From positions 15,753 to 28,417 of the forward strand of contig DIQS01000042.1 in assembly GCA_002427325.1 (NCBI GenBank): a DNA stretch of 12,665 nt. The letters run 5' to 3'. The notes under the pieces were generated by a model that saw nothing but the letters and a program-made list of their open reading frames with translations, did not search any database and was not told the origin of the DNA. Positions 5,184 through 12,665 of the stretch are shown here, in pieces. Both the position numbers and the translations under genes were made by a program. Within the stretch, counting starts at the first letter, position 1; each line of letters opens with the position of its first letter. The DNA is from Cloacimonetes bacterium UBA5456. GTDB lineage: Bacteria > Cloacimonadota > Cloacimonadia > Cloacimonadales > Cloacimonadaceae.

Positions 5184-7040
5184 ATGTTAGAAACATTAGC
5201 CGATATCAGAGAGATGATAAAGCTTGGTTTATATAAAGATGAGCAACATGTAAGGTTTGCGATCGTTGGGCGTATTTGTGAGAAGTTGGGTTGGAATATT
5301 TGGAATCCCGCGGAGTTCTTTACTGAGTATTCTGTAAATAAGTATCCGCCGAGTGATATCACATCGCAGCTGCGCGGCAAGGTGGATGTCGCCCTCTTCT
5401 TAGCGGATAAAGGCTCTCAAACTGCAGAAGTCTTTATTGAAGTTAAAAACATGGATAGGCTAAGCAGCGATTTAGAAGCTGCAGAAGAACAGCTGCAACG
5501 CTATACATTTTGGGATAGAGTTGCAATCTGCGTTTTGACGGATGGCGTAAGCTGGAGATTCTACTATTCCTTTGCTTCCGGCACTTTTGCCGATGCTCTT
5601 TTCAATGAATTCAACCTACTTGAAGACGATCTTGATAGTATTTCACATATATTGCACCGAGTTCTCAGCAGAAAGAATTATAGACAAAAAGCTGTATCTG
5701 CAGCGGAAGAAATGTTGAAAGAGCTCAGCTTGATACGCAAGATACAAGCAGTTAAAGATGAAGCAATAAGGATCTCAAGCAATGTCGGCTTTGATGTTCA
5801 CGAAACCGCAAAAGGGCTTTTATTCAATCAGGAACGCATTTCTCTTGATTTGGAAACCATTAAGAGATTGTGGGATAAATCGCTTCCGGGATGCAGTGAG
5901 GAGCCGGTACAGACACAAACATCTCATGTTCCTATTAAGGCACCCAAAGGTGATGTGATTGAGGTATCTATGCAAACCAAAGGTTGCCTTGCTAAAGGTT
6001 CATTTAATATTAAGACCAAAGAAACCATAATATTCAAAGGCTCTGAAGCCTCAACTCATCAAGCTCCGTCCTTTTCAGGTTATGAATTGGATTACAAAAA
6101 TCGCCTGATTGAATCTGGAGATCTTTATCTAAATGATGATGGCACAAAATGGATATTCAGGCGTGATGCTGCCTATACTGCACCTTCAACTGCTGCAAGC
6201 ATTATACGAGGTAGTTTTGCAAGCGGCTATACGGATTGGAGAGACAGTGAAGGTAGAAATTTAAGGCACTATCTACCGAAAAAAGATAAACCAATAGCCA
6301 TCAAAGCAATTGATTTGCCAAAAAATGGCGTTATTGATGTTAGCATGACAACTAAAGGCTGTTTAGCAAAAGGCTCATTTGACATAAATACTAAAGAAAC
6401 GGTTATATTTAAAGGCTCTGAAGCCTCAACACAACATGCCCCAGGTTTTTCAGGATATCAACTGGCTCACAAAAATCGCCTGATCGAAGCTGGAGATATT
6501 TATCTCAACAATGATAATACGAAATGGATTTTTAATAGAGATGTGGCTTTCACTTCACCTACTATTGCCGCTACTATCGTCAGAGGCGGCTCCGCGAATG
6601 GTTATACAAGATGGAAAGATAATAAAGGTAGAAACCTGGGTTACTATGTACCGAAAAAAGATAAACCAATGGCCTTCAAAGCAATTGATTTACCAAAAAC
6701 CGGCATTATTGATGTTAGTATGACAACTAAAGGCTGTTTGGCAAAAGGCTCTTTCGACATAGAAAGTAGAAAAACAATTGTCTTTAAAGGTTCCGAAGCT
6801 GTTTTAGAGAACGCCCCATATTTCGGTTCCACAGGGTTAAGGATAAAAAACGAGCTAATTGCTGCCGGCGATCTCTATCCTAATGCAGATGGCACAAAGC
6901 TGCTTTTCAGGCGTGATATTGTCTTTACTGCTCCTTCAACCGCTGCCAGTATTATTAAAGGCAGAAATACAAACGGTTACACAAATTGGAAGGATAAAGA
7001 CGGGAAAATTATAGATCATTACTTTCCTCGCTCTAAATAA
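5184..7040 (+). CDS. HsdR_N-type PD-(D/E)XK nuclease fused to three tandem DUF4357 domains
   Basis: A 618-aa protein of two parts. Residues 1-165 match the N-terminal nuclease domain of type I restriction R subunits (HSDR_N). The catalytic set is D68 in GKVDVAL and E86-x-K88 in IEVK, with a later QxxxY motif (Q103...Y107), all as in PD-(D/E)XK nucleases. A helical linker (about 165-245) leads to three copies of DUF4357 with an exact 125-residue period: M263, M388 and M513 are equivalent. Each copy carries KGCLAKGSF, FKGSEA, a L(I)xxGDxY turn, FxRD and a GYTxW segment. DUF4357 is known as an uncharacterised C-terminal module on GIY-YIG and HsdR_N nucleases; three in a row is unusual. There is no helicase domain, so this is not HsdR itself. 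It is divergent from the Mod operon and ends at a strong terminator. A stand-alone defence nuclease whose repeats bind substrate is inference. ATG chosen for GAGAGGAAG. Confidence 0.85.
   Translation: MLETLADIREMIKLGLYKDEQHVRFAIVGRICEKLGWNIWNPAEFFTEYSVNKYPPSDITSQLRGKVDVALFLADKGSQTAEVFIEVKNMDRLSSDLEAAEEQLQRYTFWDRVAICVLTDGVSWRFYYSFASGTFADALFNEFNLLEDDLDSISHILHRVLSRKNYRQKAVSAAEEMLKELSLIRKIQAVKDEAIRISSNVGFDVHETAKGLLFNQERISLDLETIKRLWDKSLPGCSEEPVQTQTSHVPIKAPKGDVIEVSMQTKGCLAKGSFNIKTKETIIFKGSEASTHQAPSFSGYELDYKNRLIESGDLYLNDDGTKWIFRRDAAYTAPSTAASIIRGSFASGYTDWRDSEGRNLRHYLPKKDKPIAIKAIDLPKNGVIDVSMTTKGCLAKGSFDINTKETVIFKGSEASTQHAPGFSGYQLAHKNRLIEAGDIYLNNDNTKWIFNRDVAFTSPTIAATIVRGGSANGYTRWKDNKGRNLGYYVPKKDKPMAFKAIDLPKTGIIDVSMTTKGCLAKGSFDIESRKTIVFKGSEAVLENAPYFGSTGLRIKNELIAAGDLYPNADGTKLLFRRDIVFTAPSTAASIIKGRNTNGYTNWKDKDGKIIDHYFPRSK
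5949..7031 (+). repeat. three tandem 375-bp coding repeats (DUF4357 units)
   Basis: Equivalent codons recur every 375 bp (ATG at 5970, 6345 and 6720). The best-conserved segment, 6274-6386 against 6649-6761, differs at 10 of 113 bases, which is much closer than most of the unit and includes silent sites. That indicates recent duplication or gene conversion. Unit 3 resembles unit 2 in its first half but unit 1 in its second half (DGTK, FRRD, TAPSTAASII), so the array is mosaic. Confidence 0.9.
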
Positions 7041-7063
7041 ATACTTCTTTCTTTGATATAAAT

Positions 7064-7098
7064 AAAAGCCTGTTATAGACCACATAACAGGCTTTTTT
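7064..7098 (+). terminator. intrinsic terminator after the HsdR_N-DUF4357 gene
   Basis: AAAAGCCTGTTAT (7064-7076) pairs perfectly with ATAACAGGCTTTT (7084-7096) around a 7-nt loop, and the stem runs into six T residues (7093-7098). The A-run on the left could make it bidirectional. It lies 24 bp after the stop codon and isolates the upstream gene from the metal operon. Confidence 0.93.
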
Positions 7099-7124
7099 GC
7101 ACTCCCCCGCACTAAAGATTTCCC

Positions 7125-7152
7125 TTGCCAAAAACCCCGACTCCATTAATAT
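7125..7152 (+). promoter_or_regulatory. promoter of the metal sensor-ATPase operon
   Basis: TTGCCA (7125-7130, five of six matches to TTGACA) and TAATAT (7147-7152, four of six) are separated by 16 bp. The -10 overlaps the left arm of the palindromic operator at 7149-7172, the arrangement expected when an ArsR-type repressor blocks RNA polymerase in the absence of metal. Confidence 0.55.
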
Positions 7153-7172
7153 ATGAACAGATATTCATATAT
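7149..7172. promoter_or_regulatory. ArsR/SmtB-type operator palindrome
   Basis: Perfect 9-bp arms ATATATGAA (7149-7157) and TTCATATAT (7164-7172) flank a 6-bp centre. The AT-rich TGAA...TTCA dyad matches the known style of SmtB/CadC-family operators. It covers the -10 region and reaches to the ribosome binding site of the sensor gene just downstream, so the sensor very likely autoregulates the operon. Confidence 0.85.
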
Positions 7173-7181
7173 GGAGCAGAA

Positions 7182-7535
7182 ATGAAAGAACAATGTTTAT
7201 GTAAACTCATCTCCTCTGAGGAGATAGACAGGATCAAGAAAGACATGCCGGATGGTGAAACTATCGCTAATATGGCTGAATTCTTCAAGGTTTTTGGAGA
7301 CAATTCTCGCCTTACTTTGATATACTATCTCTCGCGCGCCGAACTTTGCGTTGCAGACCTCGCCTCGTTAGCAGGCATGAGTCAATCTGCGGTTTCCCAC
7401 CAGCTCAAGACCTTGCGTCTCATGCGTTTAGTTAAAAACCGCAAAGAAGGCACAATCGTCTATTATTCCTTGGATGACGCCCACATAGACAGTCTCTTCA
7501 AAGGCGCTTTAGAACATATTTTGGAGGAGAAATGA
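7182..7535 (+). CDS. ArsR/SmtB-family metal-responsive repressor
   Basis: A 117-aa winged-helix repressor that should release its operator when Zn, Cd or Pb binds. The DNA-reading helix is SQSAVSHQLKTLRLMRLV (67-84), followed by the beta-wing with GTIVYYSL (90-97). Two metal sites can be traced. The alpha5 site D99-x-H101-x10-H112-x2-E115 is an exact SmtB/ZiaR spacing match. A thiolate site would use C5 and C7 plus C56 in ELCVADL; the second Cys of the CadC ELCVCDL motif is Ala58 here. The ATG at 7182 is chosen because GGAG lies 5 bases upstream; an in-frame TTG at 7125 falls inside the promoter. The stop overlaps the ATPase start (ATGA). Regulation is by the palindrome at 7149-7172. The metal preference, probably zinc, is inferred from the intact alpha5 site. 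Confidence 0.92.
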   Translation: MKEQCLCKLISSEEIDRIKKDMPDGETIANMAEFFKVFGDNSRLTLIYYLSRAELCVADLASLAGMSQSAVSHQLKTLRLMRLVKNRKEGTIVYYSLDDAHIDSLFKGALEHILEEK

Positions 7536-9616
7536 CTGTCCGCGAATACCAAATCCAAAATCTTGATTGTGCGGGTTGCAGTGCCAAGATCGAGAGCGAG
7601 ATTTCAAACCTCGCCGAAGTAAATAGCGTTAATCTCGACTTCATCAATAAGAAGCTCGTGATTCAATATAAAGACGACGCTGCCAATGCCTTAGACATAC
7701 TTAATAAGATCGCTTCCGGCATAGAACCGGGGGTTAAAATATATGATTCCGGTCATGATATCGAGGAGAAAAAGTCATTCTATTCCTTCGTCATCTATGG
7801 CGGTTTGCTCCTTCTTTTAATCACCTACTTTCTGCCCGAAAACCTCGCTTTTCGTCCTTTGCTCTATTGGCTTTCATATCTGATGGTTTCAGGTCGGGTA
7901 CTCTATAGTGCCGTGCGCGAAATCTTTTCCCGTCAGCTTTTGGCAGAACATTTCTTGATGGGAATTGCCTCACTCGGAGCGATGTATTTGGGCGAATTCA
8001 CCGAAGCTGTTGCCGTGATCGCACTCTATGAATTGGGGCAATATCTTGAACACAAAGCAGTTAGTAAGAGTCGCAACACCGTTTCATCCATCATGAATCT
8101 CAAACCGGAAAAGGCTCATCTCAAGACAGATAGCGGGCTCAAAGAGATAAAACTCAATCAAGTTAAGCCTGGGGACATCCTCGTGGTTCATCCCGGCGAG
8201 CGCATCCCTGTTGACGGGCTTATCATGAAAGGCGAGACCAGCCTTGATACCTCAAGTGTGAGCGGTGAATCTGCACCTCTCGCCGTTGCAACCGGTGACG
8301 AAATCTATGCCGGCTGTCTCAATCATGAGGGGCTGATCGAGATGAAAGCTTTGCGCGGCGAAAACGAGAGCATGGTGGCAAAAATCCTTGCGCTCATCGA
8401 CAATGCAGCCTCGCGCAAATCACGCCAAGAACGTTTTATCACGCGCTTTGCGAGCATCTATACCCCCGTCGTGGTCGCACTCGCCGTGCTGGTTTTCCTC
8501 ATCCCCTTAATCATGGGTGTCGATGCACAAATCATGCTTAAACGTTCCTTGGTCTTCCTCATCGTGAGCTGTCCCTGCGCACTGGTAATCTCCATCCCGC
8601 TAACCTATTACATCGGGATCGGGATTGCGGCAAAACGCGGCATCATCTTCAAAGGAAGCACTTTCCTCGATGGGCTGAGACAGGTGAAAACAGTTGTTTT
8701 CGACAAAACGGGAACACTGACTACCGGTAATCTGAGGCTGGAAAAGCTCTATACATCAGAAAACATCAGCGAAGATGAGCTAAGTCGCGCACTCTATGAG
8801 AGTGAATTCGGCTCTCGCCATCCCTTCGCAATCGCGGTCAAAAACGCCATGGAATATGACTTTGAGCTCAGCAAGAGAACAGAGTATAACGAACTGCCCG
8901 GCAAAGGGATAGTGATGGTATATGATGGCAAAGAATATCTTGCCGGAAGCTTTGACTTCATCCGTGAACGCGGCTTTGAGAATCTCTTTGACACAGCCGA
9001 ATACAGCGCCGTTCACGTGGTAAAAGACGGACTCTATCTCGGTGCAGCTGCTTTTGGCGATGACATCAAGCCCAAGATGAAACAGAGTTTGGTGCATATG
9101 CGTAAGTTAGGCGTAGAGAACATGTATCTCCTCTCTGGTGATAGAGATAGGAAGGCGGCAAGCGTTGCTAATACTCTCGGTCTGGATGGATATAAGGCTG
9201 AACTTTTGCCGCAGGATAAGCTTGTTGCACTGGAAGAAATCATGCATGATCACAGCGGTTTGACCGCCTATACCGGAGACGGCATGAACGACGCTCCAGT
9301 TCTGGCGCGCGCAGATATCGGCATCGCGATGGGTGGAATCGGCGCACAGGCTTCCATCGACAGCGCGGACATCGTTCTCATGAATGACAAAGCAGAGCAA
9401 TTGGCTCTTGCCTTTGAACTCTCGCGCAAAACAAATAGCAAAATCTGGCAAAATATCTCGCTTGCTTTAGGCATCAAAATCCTCGTGATGATTCTCGGAG
9501 TTTCAGGCGTGAGCGGGCTTTGGGAAGCCATCATCGCCGATGTCGGCGTCACTTTATTGGTGATATTCAACAGTTTGCAACTCAATCGTTTCGAGAGTAA
9601 GCTTGACAAATATTAA
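7532..9616 (+). CDS. zntA: Zn(II)/Cd(II)/Pb(II)-exporting P1B-type ATPase
   Basis: A 694-aa inner-membrane pump that uses ATP to export divalent soft metals from the cytoplasm. In order: one N-terminal heavy-metal-associated domain with C13-x2-C16 (DCAGC); membrane helices from about 84 to 165; the actuator domain with SGES (244-247); the helix with the CPC metal site (347-349); phosphorylated Asp391 in DKTGTLT; the HP dipeptide of the nucleotide domain (430-431); GDGMND (582-587); and a last helix with D670 in ADVGVTLLV, the acidic residue typical of the Zn/Cd/Pb subclass rather than the copper one. Length and motif order are complete. It overlaps the repressor gene by 4 bases and so is translationally coupled and metal-induced. 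No copper-type signature is seen. CadA is an equally fair name. The next gene starts 45 bp later with no terminator between. Confidence 0.95.
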   Translation: MTVREYQIQNLDCAGCSAKIESEISNLAEVNSVNLDFINKKLVIQYKDDAANALDILNKIASGIEPGVKIYDSGHDIEEKKSFYSFVIYGGLLLLLITYFLPENLAFRPLLYWLSYLMVSGRVLYSAVREIFSRQLLAEHFLMGIASLGAMYLGEFTEAVAVIALYELGQYLEHKAVSKSRNTVSSIMNLKPEKAHLKTDSGLKEIKLNQVKPGDILVVHPGERIPVDGLIMKGETSLDTSSVSGESAPLAVATGDEIYAGCLNHEGLIEMKALRGENESMVAKILALIDNAASRKSRQERFITRFASIYTPVVVALAVLVFLIPLIMGVDAQIMLKRSLVFLIVSCPCALVISIPLTYYIGIGIAAKRGIIFKGSTFLDGLRQVKTVVFDKTGTLTTGNLRLEKLYTSENISEDELSRALYESEFGSRHPFAIAVKNAMEYDFELSKRTEYNELPGKGIVMVYDGKEYLAGSFDFIRERGFENLFDTAEYSAVHVVKDGLYLGAAAFGDDIKPKMKQSLVHMRKLGVENMYLLSGDRDRKAASVANTLGLDGYKAELLPQDKLVALEEIMHDHSGLTAYTGDGMNDAPVLARADIGIAMGGIGAQASIDSADIVLMNDKAEQLALAFELSRKTNSKIWQNISLALGIKILVMILGVSGVSGLWEAIIADVGVTLLVIFNSLQLNRFESKLDKY

Positions 9617-9661
9617 GCTTATTAGTTTTTGGATAAGTAAATGAACAATATTGGAGAAAAC

Positions 9662-11566
9662 ATGCCGATAGTAATCACTCTTCCTGATGGAAGCAAGAAA
9701 GAATACCCGGTTGCAATCAGCGCCTACGAGGTTGCGCACGACATCAGTCCGCGCCTCGCCGATGCCGCAGTTGCAGCAGAAATAAACTCGAAACTCGTTG
9801 ATATAAACACCATGATCACAGAGGATTGCGATTTGGTGATACATACTTTCAAGACCGATGCCGGACGCGAAATATATTGGCACAGCACGGCGCATCTCAT
9901 GGCTCAGGCGGTCAAACAGCTCTGGCCGGATGTGCAGGTGACGATTGGTCCCGCAATCGAACAAGGTTTTTATTATGACTTCGATAGAGACGAGGCTTTC
10001 AGCGATGAAGACCTGCTTAAAATCGAAGAACGGATGAAAGAGCTCGGCGCTCAGAAATTGCCCTATTCACGCCGTGAACTCACCAAAGATGAGGCAATTA
10101 AGACCTTCCGCGAGATGGGCGAGCATTACAAGGTTGAAATTCTTGAAGAAATCCCCGATGGAGACGTCATCAGCACCTATACACAGGGTGATTTCATCGA
10201 CTTATGTCGCGGGCCACATATCCCTCACACCGGCGTAATTAAATCGGTGAAATTGCTCAAAAGCTCCGGTGCATATTGGCGCGGCGATGAGAAGAATAAG
10301 ATGCTTAAACGCATATATGGCATCAGCTTCCCCTCCAATAAGGAACTCAAAGCATATATGGAATTCCTCGAAGAAGCCGCAAAGCGTGACCATCGCAAAT
10401 TGGGCAGAGATTTAGACCTCTTTTCCATCAACGATGAAGTGGGACCCGGGCTCGTACTCTGGCATCCCAAAGGCGCAATGATCCGCTATCTCATTGAGAC
10501 ATATTGGACGGAAATGCATCTGCAAAACGGCTATGAATTGGTCTATACTCCGCACGTGGGACGCAGTAAACTTTGGGAAACCAGCGGGCATCTTGGCTTC
10601 TATGAAGAAAATATGTATGCCAAGATGGACGTTGAGGGTCAGGACTATTATCTCAAGCCGATGAACTGCCCCTTCCACCTCAGTGTCTATAACTCCAAGC
10701 ATCACAGCTATCGTGAGTTACCTGTGCGTTTGGCAGAATTGGGAACGGTCTATCGCTATGAACGTAGCGGTGTTTTGCACGGGCTGATGAGAGTGCGCGG
10801 TTTCACCCAAGATGATGCGCATATCATCTGTACGCCGGATCAGGTCAGCGAAGAAGTTGAAAAGCTCATCGTCTTTGCGCTGGATATGCTCAAACACTTT
10901 GGTTTCAAAGAGTTCCTCATCTATCTTTCCACAAAGCCGGATGCTGCTGTGGGCAGAGATGAAGATTGGGAGATGGCGACCGAGAGCCTGCGTGCCTCGC
11001 TCACCAAACTCGGTTTAGATTTTCAAGTCGATGATGGCGGCGGTGCTTTCTATGGCCCCAAGATCGATATCAAGATCAAAGACGCCATCGGCAGAGCATG
11101 GCAATGCACCACCATTCAGTTTGACTTCAACGAGCCGGAACGCTTTAATATGGAATACATTGGCGCAGATAATCAGGCGCATCGTCCCTTCATGATCCAT
11201 AGAGCAATCTTGGGCTCGGTAGAACGCTTTTTTGCCACACTTTTGGAATATCACGGCGGAAACCTGCCGCTCTGGCTTGTGCCCACCCAAATGATGATCC
11301 TGCCGATCACAGATGCGCAGGTGGAATATGCAAAAGAGATTCAAGAAAGAATGCGCAAACAAGGACTTCGCTGCGAGATCGATGCACGTAATGAAAAGAT
11401 TGGCTATAAGATACGTGATGCCGAGCTCAAAAAGATTCCCTTCATGTGCATCATCGGCAAAAAAGAGGCTGAAGAGGGACATATCACGCTCAGACGCCAC
11501 ACTGTCGGCGATCTCGGAGTTATGGGCTTTGACGAAGCCATTCAAAAGATAAAAGAAGAATTATGA
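9662..11566 (+). CDS. thrS: threonyl-tRNA synthetase
   Basis: A 634-aa class II synthetase charging tRNA-Thr with threonine in the cytoplasm. It has a TGS domain (about 1-63, starting MPIVITLPDGS), then an editing domain that hydrolyses Ser-tRNA-Thr with H74-x3-H78 (HSTAH) and C182...H186 (CRGPH). The catalytic core follows with zinc ligands C336 (MNCPFH), H387 (DDAH) and H513 (MIHRA), motif 2 around RYERSG, motif 3 HRAILGSVERF, and finally the anticodon-binding domain (about 540-634). Ligand spacing is essentially that of the E. coli enzyme (C334, H385, H511). The ATG at 9662 is preferred: GGAG lies 5 bases upstream and the protein then begins like its homologues. An in-frame ATG at 9641 would add seven residues and has a poorer site. 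It is translationally coupled to kdsD by an ATGA overlap. No leader structure resembling the E. coli thrS operator is seen. Confidence 0.97.
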   Translation: MPIVITLPDGSKKEYPVAISAYEVAHDISPRLADAAVAAEINSKLVDINTMITEDCDLVIHTFKTDAGREIYWHSTAHLMAQAVKQLWPDVQVTIGPAIEQGFYYDFDRDEAFSDEDLLKIEERMKELGAQKLPYSRRELTKDEAIKTFREMGEHYKVEILEEIPDGDVISTYTQGDFIDLCRGPHIPHTGVIKSVKLLKSSGAYWRGDEKNKMLKRIYGISFPSNKELKAYMEFLEEAAKRDHRKLGRDLDLFSINDEVGPGLVLWHPKGAMIRYLIETYWTEMHLQNGYELVYTPHVGRSKLWETSGHLGFYEENMYAKMDVEGQDYYLKPMNCPFHLSVYNSKHHSYRELPVRLAELGTVYRYERSGVLHGLMRVRGFTQDDAHIICTPDQVSEEVEKLIVFALDMLKHFGFKEFLIYLSTKPDAAVGRDEDWEMATESLRASLTKLGLDFQVDDGGGAFYGPKIDIKIKDAIGRAWQCTTIQFDFNEPERFNMEYIGADNQAHRPFMIHRAILGSVERFFATLLEYHGGNLPLWLVPTQMMILPITDAQVEYAKEIQERMRKQGLRCEIDARNEKIGYKIRDAELKKIPFMCIIGKKEAEEGHITLRRHTVGDLGVMGFDEAIQKIKEEL

Positions 11567-12531
11567 GTGTTTTTGAAAAGATCAAAAGTGAACTGAATAA
11601 AGAAGCTACGGCTATCTTGACCCTGATTGATCAGCTTGATCAGGCTCAGGTTGAAAAAGCTTTTGATTTGATGAAAAACTGTGAGGGGAAGGTGGTGCTC
11701 ACGGGCATTGGCAAAGCGGGGATCATTGCGCGTAAGATCTCGGCAACGCTGGCCAGCACCGGAACTACCTCGATCTTCCTGCATGCCGCGGAAGGAATAC
11801 ATGGCGACCTTGGTATGCTCAGTAAAAAAGATGTGGTTTTAGCGGTTTCCAATAGCGGAAATACGGGCGAAATCCTCACCATCATCCCCTTCATAAAGTT
11901 CACCGGCATCCCGCTCATTAGCATCACGGGGAACCTCGATTCGCAGCTTGCAAAAGCTTCGGACGCTGTGCTTTGCACCAAGGTCGATAACAGCCTCGAG
12001 CCATTAGGCATGGTGCCTACTGCGAGCACAACTGTTGCTCTGGCTTTGGGTGACGCTCTGGCGATTGCACTCTTGGATGATAAGGAGTTTTCTTTGAAAG
12101 ACTTTGCGCTCTTCCATCCCGGTGGAGCCATCGGCAAAAGATTGCTCTTGCGCGTGAAAGACCTCATGCATTTGGGCGATGAAATGCCGCGCGTCTTTAA
12201 AGATACATCTATGCAAGAAGCTATTCTCGAAATGACTGGGAAAAAGCTGGGCTGCACACTGGTGATGGACAGCGATGAGAGATGTCTCGGCATCATCACG
12301 GACGGTGATCTCAGACGGCAATTGCAAGGCAAAGGAGTTGATCTGATCAAGCTCCCAGCAAGTGATTGTATGACCTCCAGTCCCAAGCACATAGCATCCT
12401 CTGCCTTAGCCGTGGAAGCTCTATCGCTCATGCAAAAGCATAGCATCACAGCCTTGCCTGTCATCAACGAGAATGGCAAGGCAGAAGGCATCCTGCACAT
12501 GCATGATCTCATCCGTGCAGGAGTGGTTTGA
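11563..12531 (+). CDS. kdsD: arabinose-5-phosphate isomerase (KpsF/GutQ/KdsD family)
   Basis: A 322-aa enzyme interconverting ribulose-5-phosphate and arabinose-5-phosphate, the first step toward Kdo for the LPS inner core. Residues 1-190 form the SIS sugar-isomerase domain with GIGKAG (K51), AAEGIHGDLG (E77, H80), SNSGNTGE (95-103) and FHPGGAIGKR (H185). These align with the E. coli catalytic residues K59, H88, E111 and H193. Two CBS domains follow (about 197-255 and 265-322; KDLM, GIITDGDLRR and ITALPVINENG are recognisable). The usual glutamate of the EACPLGLAPT motif is not in place: the sequence reads NSLEPLGMVPT, with Glu at 146, two positions later. The gene overlaps the thrS stop by 4 bases and presumably shares its transcript. 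GutQ or KpsF paralogue status cannot be excluded, but no capsule or sugar-alcohol genes are near. Confidence 0.93.
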   Translation: MSVFEKIKSELNKEATAILTLIDQLDQAQVEKAFDLMKNCEGKVVLTGIGKAGIIARKISATLASTGTTSIFLHAAEGIHGDLGMLSKKDVVLAVSNSGNTGEILTIIPFIKFTGIPLISITGNLDSQLAKASDAVLCTKVDNSLEPLGMVPTASTTVALALGDALAIALLDDKEFSLKDFALFHPGGAIGKRLLLRVKDLMHLGDEMPRVFKDTSMQEAILEMTGKKLGCTLVMDSDERCLGIITDGDLRRQLQGKGVDLIKLPASDCMTSSPKHIASSALAVEALSLMQKHSITALPVINENGKAEGILHMHDLIRAGVV

Positions 12532-12607
12532 AGCCGCTTTTGACACATTTCGCTTGACGAAAAGCCCGTAAATAAAAGATTGCAATCAATCTGAAAAAGA
12601 ATTAAAG

Positions 12608-12665
<58 letters not shown>

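Noticed and set aside
5006..5380. 124-codon minus-strand frame covering the start of the nuclease gene
   Set aside because: It overlaps the well-supported HsdR_N coding sequence and resembles no family; an antisense shadow.
7125..7181. TTG start giving a 19-residue N-terminal extension of the metal repressor
   Set aside because: The stretch holds the promoter and operator, and the ATG at 7182 has a properly spaced GGAG.
9603..9624. TTGACA at the end of zntA as a thrS promoter
   Set aside because: No -10 hexamer occurs at 16-18 bp; the nearest AT-rich hexamers are at the wrong distance.
9641..9661. ATG at 9641 as thrS start
   Set aside because: Its upstream site is weaker, and the downstream ATG at 9662 has GGAG at 5 bases and gives the usual ThrRS N-terminus.
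11646..12548. 300-codon minus-strand frame opposite kdsD
   Set aside because: It is long, but Ser/Met/Pro-rich in the way antisense shadows are, and kdsD on the other strand has full family motifs.
12536..12592. Short inverted repeats after kdsD as a terminator
   Set aside because: Stems of 5-6 bp with no T-run; too weak to call.

Overview
The window looks like a chromosomal segment of a Gram-negative bacterium. It joins an AT-rich accessory/defence island on the left (about 1-7100) to conserved housekeeping genes on the right (about 7180-12665). The Kdo-pathway gene kdsD argues for an LPS-bearing outer membrane. Gene style would fit a Cloacimonadota-like or related lineage, but the sequence alone does not settle taxonomy. 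Base composition changes visibly: the 60-base line at 1081 has 21 G+C and the line at 10741 has 35.

Left block, minus strand (4693 down to 1): a tightly packed operon. It encodes a 1062-aa SNF2/RapA-like helicase with an N-terminal phospholipase-D-like region, a 261-aa DUF4391 protein (ATGA overlap with the helicase), and a type III DNA adenine methyltransferase (Mod, 9-base gap). Mod runs off the left edge. A Res (restriction helicase-nuclease) subunit would be expected beyond it but is not visible. This is a restriction-modification-type defence locus with two additional subunits.

Centre (4694-5183): a 490-bp divergent intergenic region with unusual structure. It holds a 114-bp imperfect palindrome with a 14+6 bp perfect core hairpin, an 11-bp perfect inverted repeat bracketing 249 bp with possible 3-bp target duplications, a 10-bp direct repeat just upstream of a promoter-like box, and a small minus-strand ORF with a strong ribosome binding site. 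Divergent to the operon, 5184-7040 encodes an unusual protein: an HsdR_N-type PD-(D/E)XK nuclease domain followed by three tandem DUF4357 modules. A strong intrinsic terminator follows it.

Right block, plus strand: a metal-resistance pair, consisting of an ArsR/SmtB-type sensor with a palindromic operator over its own promoter and a translationally coupled Zn/Cd/Pb P1B-type ATPase. Next come thrS (threonyl-tRNA synthetase) and kdsD (arabinose-5-phosphate isomerase, ATGA overlap with thrS). At the right edge is a tRNA-Thr(CGT) cut off inside its T-loop. No terminator is visible between the ATPase and thrS, so metal-induced readthrough into thrS-kdsD is possible.
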